A stretch of DNA of 64,000 nucleotides, from the NCBI GenBank assembly GCA_021234155.1, contig JAJEKV010000041.1:364835-428834 (forward strand). Direction: 5' to 3'. Under the pieces are notes generated by a model that ran no database searches, was not told the DNA's origin, and was given only the letters and a program-made list of their open reading frames with translations. A program made the position numbers and the translations under genes. The stretch comes from Isoetes taiwanensis. Lineage: Eukaryota > Streptophyta > Lycopodiopsida > Isoetales > Isoetaceae. Shown here in pieces: positions 1 to 10,979 of this stretch (position 1 is the first letter of the stretch; every line of letters starts with the position of its first letter).

Positions 1-31
1 CGCGGAGCGCGGAGCCCTGTTGACATCTCAG

Positions 32-149
32 GAATGTCAAGTAAATTGACATTACTGTAACGTGGAAGACAGTTAGATTCAATTCCGTCGCCAAGAATGT
101 CGAGTAAAAGGCCTGAATGTCGGGTAAAAAATCTGAATGTCGGGTAAAT
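32..149. repeat. Four short direct repeats GAATGTC(A/G)(A/G)GTAAA
   Basis: The motif GAATGTCRRGTAAA occurs at 32, 95, 115 and 135; the last three are spaced exactly 20 bp apart. Arrays like this are common just inside transposon ends (subterminal repeats), but no matching array is seen on the far side of the 2-10 kb element, so the link is only a guess. Confidence 0.6.
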
Positions 150-240
150 GCGTAGAGCTAAATTTTATTAACATTCCTTATAAGAAAAGCGCCACGTGGC
201 AAGGCGCTACTGGTGGACGCGGCGGAATTGAATCTAACTG
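70..240. repeat. Inverted repeat, 18-bp arms (foldback/MITE-like)
   Basis: CAGTTAGATTCAATTCCG at 70-87 is the exact reverse complement of 223-240. The arms enclose about 135 bp that contain three of the 20-bp-spaced repeats. It could be a small foldback element or the terminus of a larger one. No target-site duplication was identified. Confidence 0.6.
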
Positions 241-803
241 TTTTTTACGCTTTGGGGAATGTGTATGTGTGTGGGTACGTTGAAAGAATAAAATAGATAT
301 TATTTTTGGAGTATGCATTGCTGAACGGGTATGTGAAATGTGGGAACCTAACAAAGGTATTTATTAGTTATTAAATCAAAATACGGTAAGGTGGAACGTA
401 ATGATTGCAAAGCATTCTCAAAATGGACCAAATGCAATATGTGGGTTTAAATGCATATGTAGTCTCATTGACTAGTATTCTTATAGCATGCAGGCCTTAT
501 TGATGAAGGTGCTTGGCATTTTGTATTTACGCAAAACTATTTCTATGTTCTACCAGTGATTTCCCATTGTGCATGCAAGGTTAATCTCTTGGGGCATCTC
601 GGATTCATTGATGAAGTAGAGGTTTTCCTTATAGTGTTGCCTCAACAGTATTATGTGTTTTATTTCATTGCCTAATACTTCAAAATTGCATGGTGATATC
701 AAGCAAAGCACCAATATTATACACACTACTTGTGTGGACATTTGTCTCTGTAGTCTAGTGGTGATACATTAATTCTAGAACAAATAGGTTGTGATGTCCC
801 CCT

Positions 804-833
804 CATTTATACGATGCCTCGATCGTATAAATG
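804..833. repeat. Short palindrome, 11-bp arms
   Basis: CATTTATACGA (804-814) pairs perfectly with TCGTATAAATG (823-833) across an 8-nt loop. The rest of 241-1300 shows no convincing gene. The sequence starting near 792 (TGTGATGTCCCC) looks a little like the start of a plant LTR, but no second LTR was found. Confidence 0.5.
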
Positions 834-1308
834 CTGGAGATCCCATTCATATCAACCTTCATGTTCGGCATGCGGCCATCCATCATACATCATACTCTTG
901 CTGGTGCTCAAGGAGGTGACTTGAAATGTCTTTTCCCATCTTCCTTGTGGTCGTCCTAGCTGTGAAACCGTGAAATATAAGTACATAGCAACATGCATAT
1001 AGCAATATATAAGTAGGCCATAAAGGATGGGGCATTATAATCCAACATAGTGACAGAGACATATCAACAACATGACATGGTGGAGATCCTACCCCTAGCT
1101 CAGACTCATGAATATGACGGACAGTCTAGTTCTCCAGATAACAAAAGACGAAAAGCTAGATTCTTTTGCCTACTTCGAGCCACCAGAAGATATAAAGCAT
1201 GGTTTCGTTAATTGGTGAGAATAACGCAATTTTGAGAATTTTGACCTCAGCTAATCTAGTCAAGCAAGAGTATTTTCTCCTACTTCTAAAGCGCGATTAT
1301 TGATATAT

Positions 1309-1380
1309 ACACCACTATTATTGATAGTAGATACATACACCACTATTATTGATAGTATATACATACACCATTATTATTCA
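1309..1380. repeat. 28-bp tandem repeat, about 2.6 copies
   Basis: The unit begins ACACCACTATTATTGATAGT and recurs at 1309, 1337 and 1365 with a constant 28-bp period and few substitutions. It is a minisatellite. Confidence 0.8.
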
Positions 1381-1697
1381 TGGGTATAAATATATCCGCA
1401 CTTGAGTGCAGGAGGCATTCATTTGCAATGTCTCGGCAGTCAGGATCTGCTACCGATAGAGCATGGTTGTTTGCTCCTGCTACCAATATCGAGACCATCA
1501 CTTGCTCCATGACTTACAATGATATGGTTAACTGCATTCAGAGAGGCATCCAGCTTGATCCATACTTGCAGTCCATAGCTAATCGCCGCGAGATGGATTC
1601 CCTCGGTTACCACCATGTTGTTATTCATCTCGTATGGCTTCATGAGCGCTACGCCTATGAGATTAACTCCATATGCCTGCGTGGTCACGACGAGTAA
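1380..1697 (+). CDS. Unrecognised short reading frame (105 aa)
   Basis: An open frame of 105 codons starts right after the 28-bp minisatellite. I recognise no domain, signal peptide or membrane segment. It lies about 170 bp beyond the 3' end of the transposase remnant on the other strand. It may be a captured exon, a fragment of the same mobile element, or a chance frame; there is no splice or codon evidence to choose between these. Confidence 0.15.
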   Translation: MGINISALECRRHSFAMSRQSGSATDRAWLFAPATNIETITCSMTYNDMVNCIQRGIQLDPYLQSIANRREMDSLGYHHVVIHLVWLHERYAYEINSICLRGHDE

Positions 1698-1862
1698 CTG
1701 TTGTGATATAACTGTGCTTTAGGTGTATGTATCACCTATTCAGCAATATATAATGTAGTGATGTTCTGGCAAGTAAGATAGAGAAATGTATAAGAGCTCT
1801 TGTATTAATCTGAAAAATGCAGAGAGTAATGAATAACAACTACTTTAATGTACCTTGAAGAC

Positions 1863-4800
1863 TCAAGTCTCATCTCCATCCTCTGAGGCCTCTTTGGCCA
1901 GTAATTCTTGTAATTGAGCCGCTACACTTGCAAGTATCACAACCATATGTGGCTTGTCCTTGGCGGACCAACCATAGTCTATGGTTTTGAGATGTTGATA
2001 ACGAGACCTGTCGTTCGGATTTGGCCTCCACCTTTTATGCCAGCAGTCCCTATACTGTTGTGCATAAGTGGTACCTTTTCTTGCTATCGGCTCCCGCCAA
2101 GACACAAACACTTCTTCGTAGTGGGGAAGAGTAGGGTCTTGTACAAGGTCCTCTTCAGCAAAGGCCATCCATGCAGGAGATGAGTCTCCTGGTCTAATGA
2201 GCTTCGTGACATCCTGGTATGGGTCGAATGTTTCAACTGGGTTCTGTGGTTTATCCTCTGTAGGGCCGACATAGTGCGGACATGTTGTGTACTCGTCGAG
2301 TCCATTAGCACGGACTGTCTAGTGAGAGGCCAGAAGTCTCTAATTTCCTGGAGGCCGGGTAGGACCTGTCCAAGTGCATGTATCAGATTCGACCAGTAGT
2401 CAATAACCTAATTCATGTAAGCATTAGACCATGAGTTCACACCACCATGAGATATATTTGCCCAATGCATCATGTACTTCGCAATGGACGATCGTAAGGC
2501 ACCCATATCTTTGAGGCTATCGTATGGCTTCACAGCCTTAGGTGCTCCAGTAGGTATTGTTGGCATACCATCAGCACCTGCCTTCCACATTCTTATTCCA
2601 TTGTCAGGGAGCCATTCTCGATGCCCTGGCCTCATCTTGTAATACATGAGTGGCCAACCACCTTTCATGCAAAATTTGAATATCAGGGGCTCCAGGTGCT
2701 CAACTAAGGGGTCCTTCTTATCTGGAATGTATCCTTTCACAGATGACTTCCAATCAGGAACCTCAGTGACTAGGTACGGCGTCGGTGCTTTGGTATTACA
2801 TTCTTTAAATAGCTGCATTAGTTCAGGAATGGTGAGTCCATCCGACCTACGCAATAATGTTGAGTAATTTCCGGACAGTGCATCAATGTCATCATGGGTG
2901 TGGCCGACTATCATGAATCCAAGTTGTATCTGATAAAAAACCCTCAGCCAGACAAGATAAGAAAGGTAGAGAAGAGATATATGTTCTTGTTCTGGCCAGA
3001 GCAATTGTCTAGTTGTAAATATAGCCTTCTGGGTAGGTGTTTGGGGTGAACTGGAGCATTAGGAGGGGCCATGAATTCTTGTCCAGTGTTATTGACCTTC
3101 TTAGTCCTCAATGCCATAGTGTTGAGGACTACTGCTCCCCCGCACAATCAGGGTGTTCAACCTCTCTCAAATGGCCCTAGTTGTCTCTAGAAGCATCCTA
3201 CAGTACTTTGAGTGTGTGGTTGAAGGAACCAATATGAAAATTAGAAGCATCCTTCCATAAATCTAGTGAAAAATGGGCCAGAGCGCTAATACCATGGCCA
3301 TGCATTAGTGCACCAGTCAAAAGTCACACTTACTTTCAAGCGTTCTCCTCTCCACACTGATTTGGCGAACTTCTACAATCTAGGTACCATTGTCTTGTTC
3401 TGATCCATCTTATCATGAATGATCGTCAGAACATGCTCAGGAGCATGATGCGATAAAGCTCTCCACGACCAATACAGACTCCTACAAAAAATCTGGACTG
3501 TCATGTGTGCCTTCCTTTCGATCAAAGCTATCCTCTTTGCAATTGCAACCTCTGGGTGGCGTAACTTCCACCCGCATAGGAATGAAGGTGGGGAGATGTG
3601 CTTGCCTGTCATCTCCACAACACTGGCATCCACCTCATAAAGAATGTCCTTCTTTGTTAGGACAGAAGGAGCCTCTTCACATTCGCTCTCACACCTTCAT
3701 TAGTGATTTTTGACATGTGGGGCATCGTCTCTGCATTCTCATCTCTGTACGTAGATAGTAGGGCATTTCCTGCTAGAGTGTGCGACCTTGGTTTCTTTGA
3801 GCTCGTGTTACCATGTTCAGCAACTCTATGACCAGCAAGGAAAAGTGTACGCCACTTATAGAAAGTTGACATTGGAATGTCGTAAACTTTATGCCATGCT
3901 TTCAAGCATACTTGCTTGTTATTTAGCATCACCTTTCGGAGCGGCCTATTTTCTGAGCAAAGGTCAAGCATGTTGTAAGCAATGGTGGTCCTGTCCACAG
4001 CACTCATGTTCCAAAAGAAACTTCGCATGCACTTGATCTCGCGGGTGGAGAATGTGGCACAACATCTCCGAATGCAGCAAATCGTGGATTTGAAATCTAG
4101 AATAGAAGCCGCAGTGGTCTTCTTTTCAGCCTTACATGGGGTAGCAGGTGTTCGCGGTGTTCGATTTACCATTCTACAAGACCTCTTTCGAGTCTTAGCA
4201 ACTTCCACTTGCATTGCATAGGGTTCTGCCTCGATGTTCTGTTCTTTCACGGCCTTTATGAATGTCGATACTGTAACATTGTCTACTAACGCAAAGACAT
4301 TGGACCACCTTACCAAGTCGTGCAGTTGCGGCATTTTAGCACAAGCTTGGCATCTCATAGACGGCTTCTCTAGCATAGGACATATCTTCATCACGGTGGC
4401 AGCCAGGAAGTTTTCCCCTAACCTTATATCACCAACTGCCTGGTTAGGATTACTGAAGATGATCACCCCGTGTCCATAAGGTATATCACAGCAGTCATGC
4501 ATCAGCATGCAGTTCCTCTCCACCAGCTCATCTCTTGAAATGCCTTTATCACCACAGGTTTGCTTGAACGGACCTTCCCCATCTTCGACTACCTGCCAGT
4601 TAATTTTTTTTAACTGCGTTGGCGGAGTGGATATATCACCTTCGGGTGCAAGGGACGCTATACAACGTGCAGGCCACAAAATCAAACTCCCGAGCGACTC
4701 TCCGAGTGTTGAAATCTTGGCTTCCGGATATGGCAAAGGTATGCTTCGATCCACAACCTTGTCCATAGACACTACCACTGTGCCCCCGGGCAAGGGCAAA

Positions 4801-4880
4801 TTGTGATGTTTGTTGAAGCCATATACTTTGCCCTCGCCAACTTTGACATCATTGAATAATATGGACCTTGAATCAGCCAT
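1863..4880 (-). pseudogene. DUF8039/DUF7869-type RNase H-like transposase, decayed
   Basis: Read from 4880 down, the first block (4880-3657, 407 aa) starts with a DUF8039-like domain (H-N-L-P-L-P near residue 26, then T-L-G-E-S-L-G-S, L-I-L-W-P), followed by a Cys-rich segment (C-C-I-R-R-C-C) and a C-L-K-A-W-H-K helix-turn-helix-like patch. The next frames carry the core: V-D-A-S-V-V-E and I-I-H-D-K-M-D-Q (3633-3373), L-T-G-A-L-M-H-G-H-G (about 3330-3205), L-Q-L-D-N-C-S-G-Q-N-K-N (3147-2944), then M-I-V-G-H-T-H-D-D-I-D-A (3004-2408) and a C-terminal block (2168-1863). The D, D and H/D positions fit an RNase H-fold transposase as in DUF7869 proteins (family assignment from motifs, not a search). 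Frame changes near 3660 and 2980 and stops around 3370 and 3200 mark it as non-functional unless some are introns; a GT-AG donor is plausible near 3320. It is divergent to the ParB/methyltransferase gene at 6.8 kb. Confidence 0.7.
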
Positions 4881-4991
4881 CTTGAATTAGAAAGACTGAT
4901 AGTGCTATTAGAAATTGCGGTGGCGATAATACGAAACACTAAATGCTCGTGTGAAGATAAAGTTGAACATTAGGAAAGATAATGCTGCTCA

Positions 4992-5276
4992 AGATCGCTG
5001 CCGCGATCTAGCTGAGGACTGACAGGCTTGTACAAGTAATTTGAAAATAGTAGACAATCAATCAGACAAGCTTGCTCCAATGCTAAGGCAAGTTTGCTCC
5101 AATGCTAAGACATACTTGTTGAAAGCTGATGAAGATCGTCGTCACGATCTAGCTGAGGACACACAACCCTGTTCAAGCAATGCACATTAAATTAATATCC
5201 ATTTTTTTGCAATTAGTTTGCTCCAACATTAACTATTTATACTTCTTGACTGCTGATGAAGATCGCCGTCGCGATC
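4992..5276. repeat. Three iteron-like palindromes AGATCGC-N4-GCGATCT
   Basis: Inverted arms lie at 4992-4998/5003-5009 (AGATCGC, loop TGCC), 5133-5139/5144-5150 (AGATCGT, loop CGTC) and 5261-5266/5271-5276 (GATCGC, loop CGTC). The arms are perfect and the 5133 copy keeps its symmetry through a compensating change in both arms. Flanks are also repeated (GCTGATGA before, AGCTGAGGAC after), giving a unit of about 130-140 bp. They sit just upstream of the minus-strand transposase, so they could be binding sites or promoter elements for the element's own proteins. Confidence 0.75.
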
Positions 5277-5815
5277 GGGATGCGGACAATGATTTGAAGT
5301 TTACCAGGGTCAATCCTGTTCTTTGAAGTTGTTTTCAGACAATATACTACTATAAAGACAATTGAAGTTGCGACTGGTTTGCCAGATTGATATCTATGTT
5401 CTAAAATTCATTTCAGATAAGACACTACTTTACAGAGAATATATTATACAAATATGGGCTTCTTGTGCCCTCTAACTCTTTCATTTGATATAAAAGAAGT
5501 TAAAATGGTATAGATGTCCTAGAATCTAATGGAAACAAAGTTTTAATATTATATCTTGCCTGCTTTCACTCTTCAGAGCATGCCGGAGTTGAAACACCAA
5601 CTTCAAATATATAAGATCACCTTCCATTTCCATATGAGCGCCTCAAATGCCTCCAATTTGGACAATCGCCTTGGAAGACCTATTCAGCGCCTTAGAAGTC
5701 TCCTCCCCGAGTCCAATTAGAATGAATGGCCTGTGTGGCCGTGTAGCTGGGTGAATTGAGTTTGAATTTCAAATTCTGGTGATTTCCCGCGGGGGGAGGG
5801 GGGGGTGGCTTTTCC

Positions 5816-5950
5816 ATGCTGTATTGTGACTGTCATTGTCCCATTTAAACTCGCGTGCCGTGAGTATTATATTGTCCTGCAATGGGTCCCATGCCGTATT
5901 GTGACTGTCATTGTCTCATTTAAACTCACATGCCGTGACTATTCTGTTCT
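5816..5950. repeat. 75-bp tandem repeat, two copies
   Basis: GTATTGTGACTGTCATTGTC recurs at 5821 and 5896, followed in both copies by CATTTAAACTC and GCCGTGA. A shorter run of GAATTTATTGC-like repeats and GTCATTATGACGG repeats follows at about 6058-6165. No coding potential is seen in 5281-6380. Confidence 0.7.
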
Positions 5951-6387
5951 CCTCCCCCACGTCCCATGGTACTAATTTTGAACTTAGTGGTGGCGTTCGT
6001 ACAGAGAATGAAAATGTCGATTCTGGCATTTCTAAGAATATTCTGGACCTGCCGCCTGAATTTATTGCACTCTTGAAATTTATTGCGCCCGTGGAATTTA
6101 TTGCGCACGCCGGAATTTAATTTTCTGGCCGTCATTATGACGGGTCATTATGACGGGCCATTAATGACCCCCATTCTATAAATTCACGAAAATCCTAGAT
6201 CTCTGCTCCTTTGCGATCCAATTTACAAGCGCCTACAAAAAACTTCGAGCGCCTTCGACCGCCGCCATGTCTCGCGCAGCCGCCTTAAAATAAGGTATTT
6301 TTCGCGCTTTTCACGACCAGTGTTGTCGTTCTAGCATTACTTATGCTTTTTTTAGCAGTTTATAAGCTCGATAGGATCTCGACCACG

Positions 6388-6497
6388 ATTCTCACAAGCA
6401 TTACGACTGTAAAAATAAAGCAATACTGCTCGTGAACATCCCGCGATGTTCACGAGCAGTATTTCTTTATTTTTACAGTCGTAATGCTTGTGAGAAT
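6388..6497. repeat. Near-perfect 110-bp hairpin (53-bp arms, 4-nt loop)
   Basis: Bases 6388-6440 are the reverse complement of 6445-6497 with a single mismatch, around the loop CCGC (6441-6444). A transcript across it would form a long uninterrupted stem, as in small-RNA precursors of foldback elements. It lies in the shared upstream region of the two divergent genes of this element, 350 bp before the plus-strand one. Confidence 0.9.
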
Positions 6498-6639
6498 AGC
6501 CGCGATTCTTTTCACTAAAATACAAAATAGCTTTAAAATATTTCTCACAACTATCGCGGGCGCGGTCTTTTCGAGCACATTAACCTAAACACTATATAAT
6601 GTCTAGTTCATAATACTTTTATGTCTACTTGCTATACAG

Positions 6640-6717
6640 ATCGCGTCCGCGATTCTTAGCACTAGTGCGTATATCATATTTTTAATTTGCCCACAAGGAT
6701 CGCGGGCGCGATCCTTG
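6640..6717. repeat. Two further GATCGCG/CGCGATC palindromes
   Basis: ATCGCG-TC-CGCGAT spans 6640-6653, and CAAGGATCGCG-GG-CGCGATCCTTG (11-bp perfect arms) spans 6694-6717. Degenerate relatives are at about 6374-6389, 6552-6567 and 6761-6775. Together with those at 5.0-5.3, 8.4 and 10.5 kb they make one dispersed family confined to this element. Confidence 0.75.
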
Positions 6718-6846
6718 CAAACACATTCTTGTAACCCCCAAATAAGCGTCTAGTTGTAAAGATCGCGGTCGCATTCCTGGTGTGCACTTTGCCAGGTCTT
6801 TGAGTAGTGAGTGGTGCCACTTATCAGTTTCATATTTTACTTGCAG

Positions 6847-9800
6847 CACTGAAACTTTTCCGCGGCCCCAACGTGGAACCCATGCGCATTGTAACTCCTG
6901 ATAGAAGTCAGAAATGGTGCATGGAAATAGCCCAGGCCAAACCTCATGTGGCAGGAGACCGCCGGAAGGACTTGTGTCTCTTTTTGAGGAACGAAAAGGG
7001 CCCAGAAGATTTTGAACAGATGGTTATAATAGTCACTATGTGGGAAGGCACAAAGAATAATGTCCAAGATGCAATCATATGCAGCGTGGAGGATACACAA
7101 CAACTTCAATTTGTGGAGTATGTTTTGCGCTGGCAAAACTATGACCCTTCTACCATGACTGCAAGCAAGGCGAATAAGCCTGCTAGTGGCAAGGGGGTAC
7201 CTACTAGTGCCAAAGGATATGGTTGGAACCTGCTATCTTATGATTCGTTGAGCTTGTCTGGGATAAAGAGCAATAGGGATACACTTGTTGGCTTCAACAT
7301 GTGCAGAGAGGGCCTTTCGGCTGATAAGAAACCTCCTTCCATTGCATTGAAGGCTATAAAAGACAACAAATTGCCTTCCCGAATGGACAGAACTGGTTGC
7401 GGGCAGTTGCCAAGAAAAAAACTGTTGGCTGTTGCAGGTGAACAATCAACTCCAAAAGAATCCTTAGTGTCATCTCAGCCTGTACAGAATACAAGTCCAG
7501 GCGGATCTGCCGTTGTCGATTTCTCAGGTCAAAATATGCTTATGCCTCTTCTAGTGAAAGACTCGGATGCACATGACCTTCAAGATTAAGCTTCAAAACT
7601 TAAATACTGAAGAGACAGAGCAACCCTCTACTTCGTCTACTCCCACCTTGTCCACAAACCCTATAGCTACGACTTCTATGTTGACTTGGACATCTGCTTC
7701 ACATATGCCCGATAAATTAAAATTCAATCCAGATGAAGAAAAGAAGTTTGTTGAACAGACTGCCTCCAAACTAGAAGAATTTAAAAGATTCTATCATATG
7801 GGAGTGAACTGGTTCCAGAAGATCAGCATTTTTTATTGTGAGACAGCCCCCGCTAATCTAACTCATAGGGTTCGATCTAATGATCATATACAGACGTTAA
7901 TCAAGAGCTTCAAACGGTGCCCAATGGAGGTTCTCACGCCTGCCGATGTCGTCCCATTTGACCCAGTGACAAAGTAAGTTTTATTGCATATTTCTCCCTA
8001 TTAGACCGACTGTTTATAATGCCTATTAATTGATGGGACATTAATGCAGGAAGTTGATCACTTGGTCCCGCCCTAAGGAGCTCTTGAACAAGAAATTTTA
8101 TATTATTTCTGGTAATCACAGTATTTTTGCTGCGCAAATTCTTTGTTCTATGATGAGTAATGTCGAGCGACGGTTGGAATTTGCTAAAGCTTATGCAAAG
8201 CGAAGAATCCGGGTGCTAAATAGAAAACTCTTCAATAAGGAGTATATCCACCATACATTGCAATGACATTATAGCGGATACAGTATATAAGGAGCCACTA
8301 ATTGAAAATCTTTAGCAATTAAGGAATCAACACAAGGCTTATGGATGCCCTCCACAAGGCCCAACAGGCACTGCAGTATCATCCGCTTGGAAGGTTAGTT
8401 CTCATTTTCAGCTAAAGAAGATCGCCGTCGCGATCTTGACCAGCTGTTGTTTACAGGATCTTGTCGATGTAGATACAACGACATTGAAGGTTAAAGAACT
8501 CAAGAATGAAAAGCAATTCCTTTTCATGCAAGAAGAATCATGGTCCAAGCTTGTTGCTGTTGTTAACAAATGGGCAGCGCGGAAGCTGGCTGATGATCAT
8601 GGGGAACTGCCAGATAAGCCTTCTAAGGAGTTATTTAACAAGACTTTTCTAAGATACCTTCGAGGAATGAATAATGCTGAGCTCGGGTCAGCCAACTGAT
8701 GGACGAAATTCTCGAAGGCAAAGTCTTTTTGAAAGTTCAATCCGGTTATACAGGGCGCTTTGATTGCCGACATAGGGCGCTGGACATCAGAACGTTGTTA
8801 CTGATGCATCGTGAAGTGTTGTCCTACGTCAATTGTATATCAGAGAAGCAATACAGGAGTTTTGAGGAGTTAGCTACATGATTCCCAGAGCTTTCTGAAC
8901 AACAATTGCTGGATATAGCCGACATAGATTTTGATTATATTAAAGCCAACTATAATAAAGACTAAGTGCAAGGCAATCTCCCCACTACTTTTTTGGAAAC
9001 ATTATGGCCATTATAAAGCCAGAAGAGGCAAGGAAACATAAAGAGAAGTGGAATATCGTGCACCATGTCACCAAATCTGGTATTCCTGTTTCTACACCGG
9101 TGTTTGAGAATGCCACAATGGTTTTTATTGACATGCGTAGTTTCACGACGCTATGGGAAGTTAAAAAATACACAGATTTATTTAGCAAGATTGCAGGCAT
9201 GACAAAAGCCAAAGTTTATCATATTGTCATGTTCCTCAGATCCGCCCATTTGCCAAACTGCATGTATAGTCAAAGTCGGATTCAAGTTAGTTCTCATGTT
9301 TCCCTTGGGGCTTATGAACAACAAGGCTGGGAGAGCAAGAAAAATATCAAGGAGTTCCAATATTACGTGACCCATGTCACAATAAACAGAAGTGATGCTC
9401 GTGTGTTGCCTGTGAAGCCGAAACTGAAGCTACGGCTGACTCAGGTGACCAATACGCCGAAAAGCACGCCCCTTCCGAAATATCCATTAACTGGTGATGA
9501 AGAGATGGATATAAAAACAAAGAAAAAGTATTTGGAGTATTTTACAAGTAAACCCAAGTTCTCTTGGGCAGCAATGGATGGCGACTTCGTCCATAAGAGC
9601 TAGGCAAAGACATCATATATTTACAATATGGTGAAAGAGCTGGTTCCACTGGATGGTTGTGTTTTTTATTTCTTCTCGGCTGGCACAACTTCAAGAGTTG
9701 CTTTGATGCAAGGAAAACGCAGTGTTTCCTTTGAATATGACGACAAGGTATGTCGTTTCCTCAGATCCTTCTTTGAAACTCTAGAGAAAATGGCAAGGCC

Positions 9801-10380
9801 TGCCGAAGAAGAGGACGAAGAAAATGCTATGCCCGATAAGCCAAACAGTTCAGACATGCCGGACATCAAAATAACTCAGAAGACATATCTCAGCAAGATG
9901 GATCAAATACTGGATGCTCTGGATCAGAAAAGTTTCGAAGAGAGGCTACAAGAAACCAGGGCACTGCTAGGAAAAACAAAAAAGGCAACTGCTGAGCTCG
10001 ACCCACAGTTCAAAAAACTGGAGGCACTGAACAAAATTTTTGAGAAAATCCTGCCAGTGATAACATGTTTTGTAAAAAAGTCGCTTCATAATTTCGAATA
10101 CATGGGAATGTCTGATGACGCATCTGGAAGTGGTAGACTAGAGGGCGACCATTCACAAAAGAGATAGAAGTTGGTTCGCTCTACAGAATACTCTATGGCA
10201 TTGGAGGATGAATTGTTGGATAGTTCTCAGGTGTCAGGGCGTGTGCAAGAGATAGCTGGATATGCCGAATACTATGGGATATACATAAATGAACACATCA
10301 CAAACGATTGCCGCAGGAAAGGAGCACGTTAGAAGAATAGCTGCGGAGCTTGGCGTTGATGTAAAGTCTATGAAAGAAAC
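6847..10380 (+). pseudogene. ParB-like / DNA methyltransferase-like protein of the same element, decayed
   Basis: Coding starts after an acceptor (TTGCAG) at 6846 or at the ATG near 6881. The first block (to 7587) is followed by a frame change near 7575, then an acidic-linker block to 7973. A clean GT-AG intron (7974-8049) joins it to F-Y-I-I-S-G-N-H-S-I-F-A-A-Q, which resembles the ParB box G-x-H-(R/S)-x-x-A-A. A second intron is likely at about 8394-8457. Near 9650-9760 the sequence V-F-Y-F-F-S-A-G-T-T-S-R-V-A-L then S-V-S-F-E-Y-D-D-K fits motif I of beta-class N6/N4 DNA methyltransferases (F-x-G-x-G-T-T, then an acidic residue for SAM). I could not find motif IV (D-P-P-Y); F-I-D-M-R-S near 9128 is the only candidate. 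Stops at 8697, 8879, 8966, 9601 and 10165 plus frame changes show decay. ParB plus methylase fusions are known from phages; finding one in plant nuclear DNA beside a transposase is unusual. Confidence 0.5.
8418..8437. repeat. Intronic palindrome AAGATCGC-CGTC-GCGATCTT
   Basis: Perfect 8-bp arms (8418-8425 and 8430-8437) around CGTC, the same loop as at 5140 and 5267. It sits inside the predicted intron of the ParB/methyltransferase gene. Confidence 0.8.
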
Positions 10381-10461
10381 TCAGTGAAAATGTCAATCCA
10401 TAATTACCTTTTTTTGTAATTATACTTCTTTGAAAATACATGCTTTATGATGTGTCTAAAA

Positions 10462-10482
10462 GATCGCGATCGCGATCGCGAT
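10462..10482. repeat. Tandem GATCGC palindrome downstream of the methyltransferase gene
   Basis: Three and a half tandem GATCGC units form a perfect 20-bp palindrome (10463-10482) about 80 bp past the last recognisable codon of the ParB/methyltransferase remnant. The following 10483-10979 shows no gene. Confidence 0.8.
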
Positions 10483-10979
10483 TATTCCGACAAGATTTCT
10501 ATATTTTTTAGATTAATATTAGGTAATTGCAAGCAGTAAACTCTTTATATTTTGCCTTGCTTTCTTGTCCAAACTATCGCTTTGGGAGCACTAGTGATGC
10601 TTTTGGAACCCCATAATTAATGTTATAACACCTAGAGGCTATAGGTGTACAGGAGATTTTCGGCGATTGTAATTTTTTCAAGCTGATTTACTAATTATTA
10701 ACGCTTCATTCTGGTTGCATCCGAGTTTGCCTGAGATGACCGCGACCTATTTCGTTGTCAAACGAGAAAATGAAATTTCTCTAATTAACGAAATCTTGCT
10801 TTATAAACGGACCACTTCTACTAACTGTTGTATATCCACCAACGGTTTCCATCTTAGATACGGGATTGTGCTAAGTATCGGGAGTCAGGCATTGACAAGC
10901 ATAGTCAAACATTAAAGGAACATCTTGGATAACTCTTGTTTCTACTATTGTATGCAAACTCCATGAAGTGAATGTAGTC

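Noticed and set aside
792-1010. LTR start TGTGATGTCCCC
   Set aside because: No second LTR, primer-binding site or matching polyprotein was found nearby.
8697-10167. Stop-codon reassignment or readthrough in the methyltransferase gene, because two in-frame TAGs separate long frames
   Set aside because: TGA and TAA stops and frame changes also occur in the same gene, so ordinary decay explains it.
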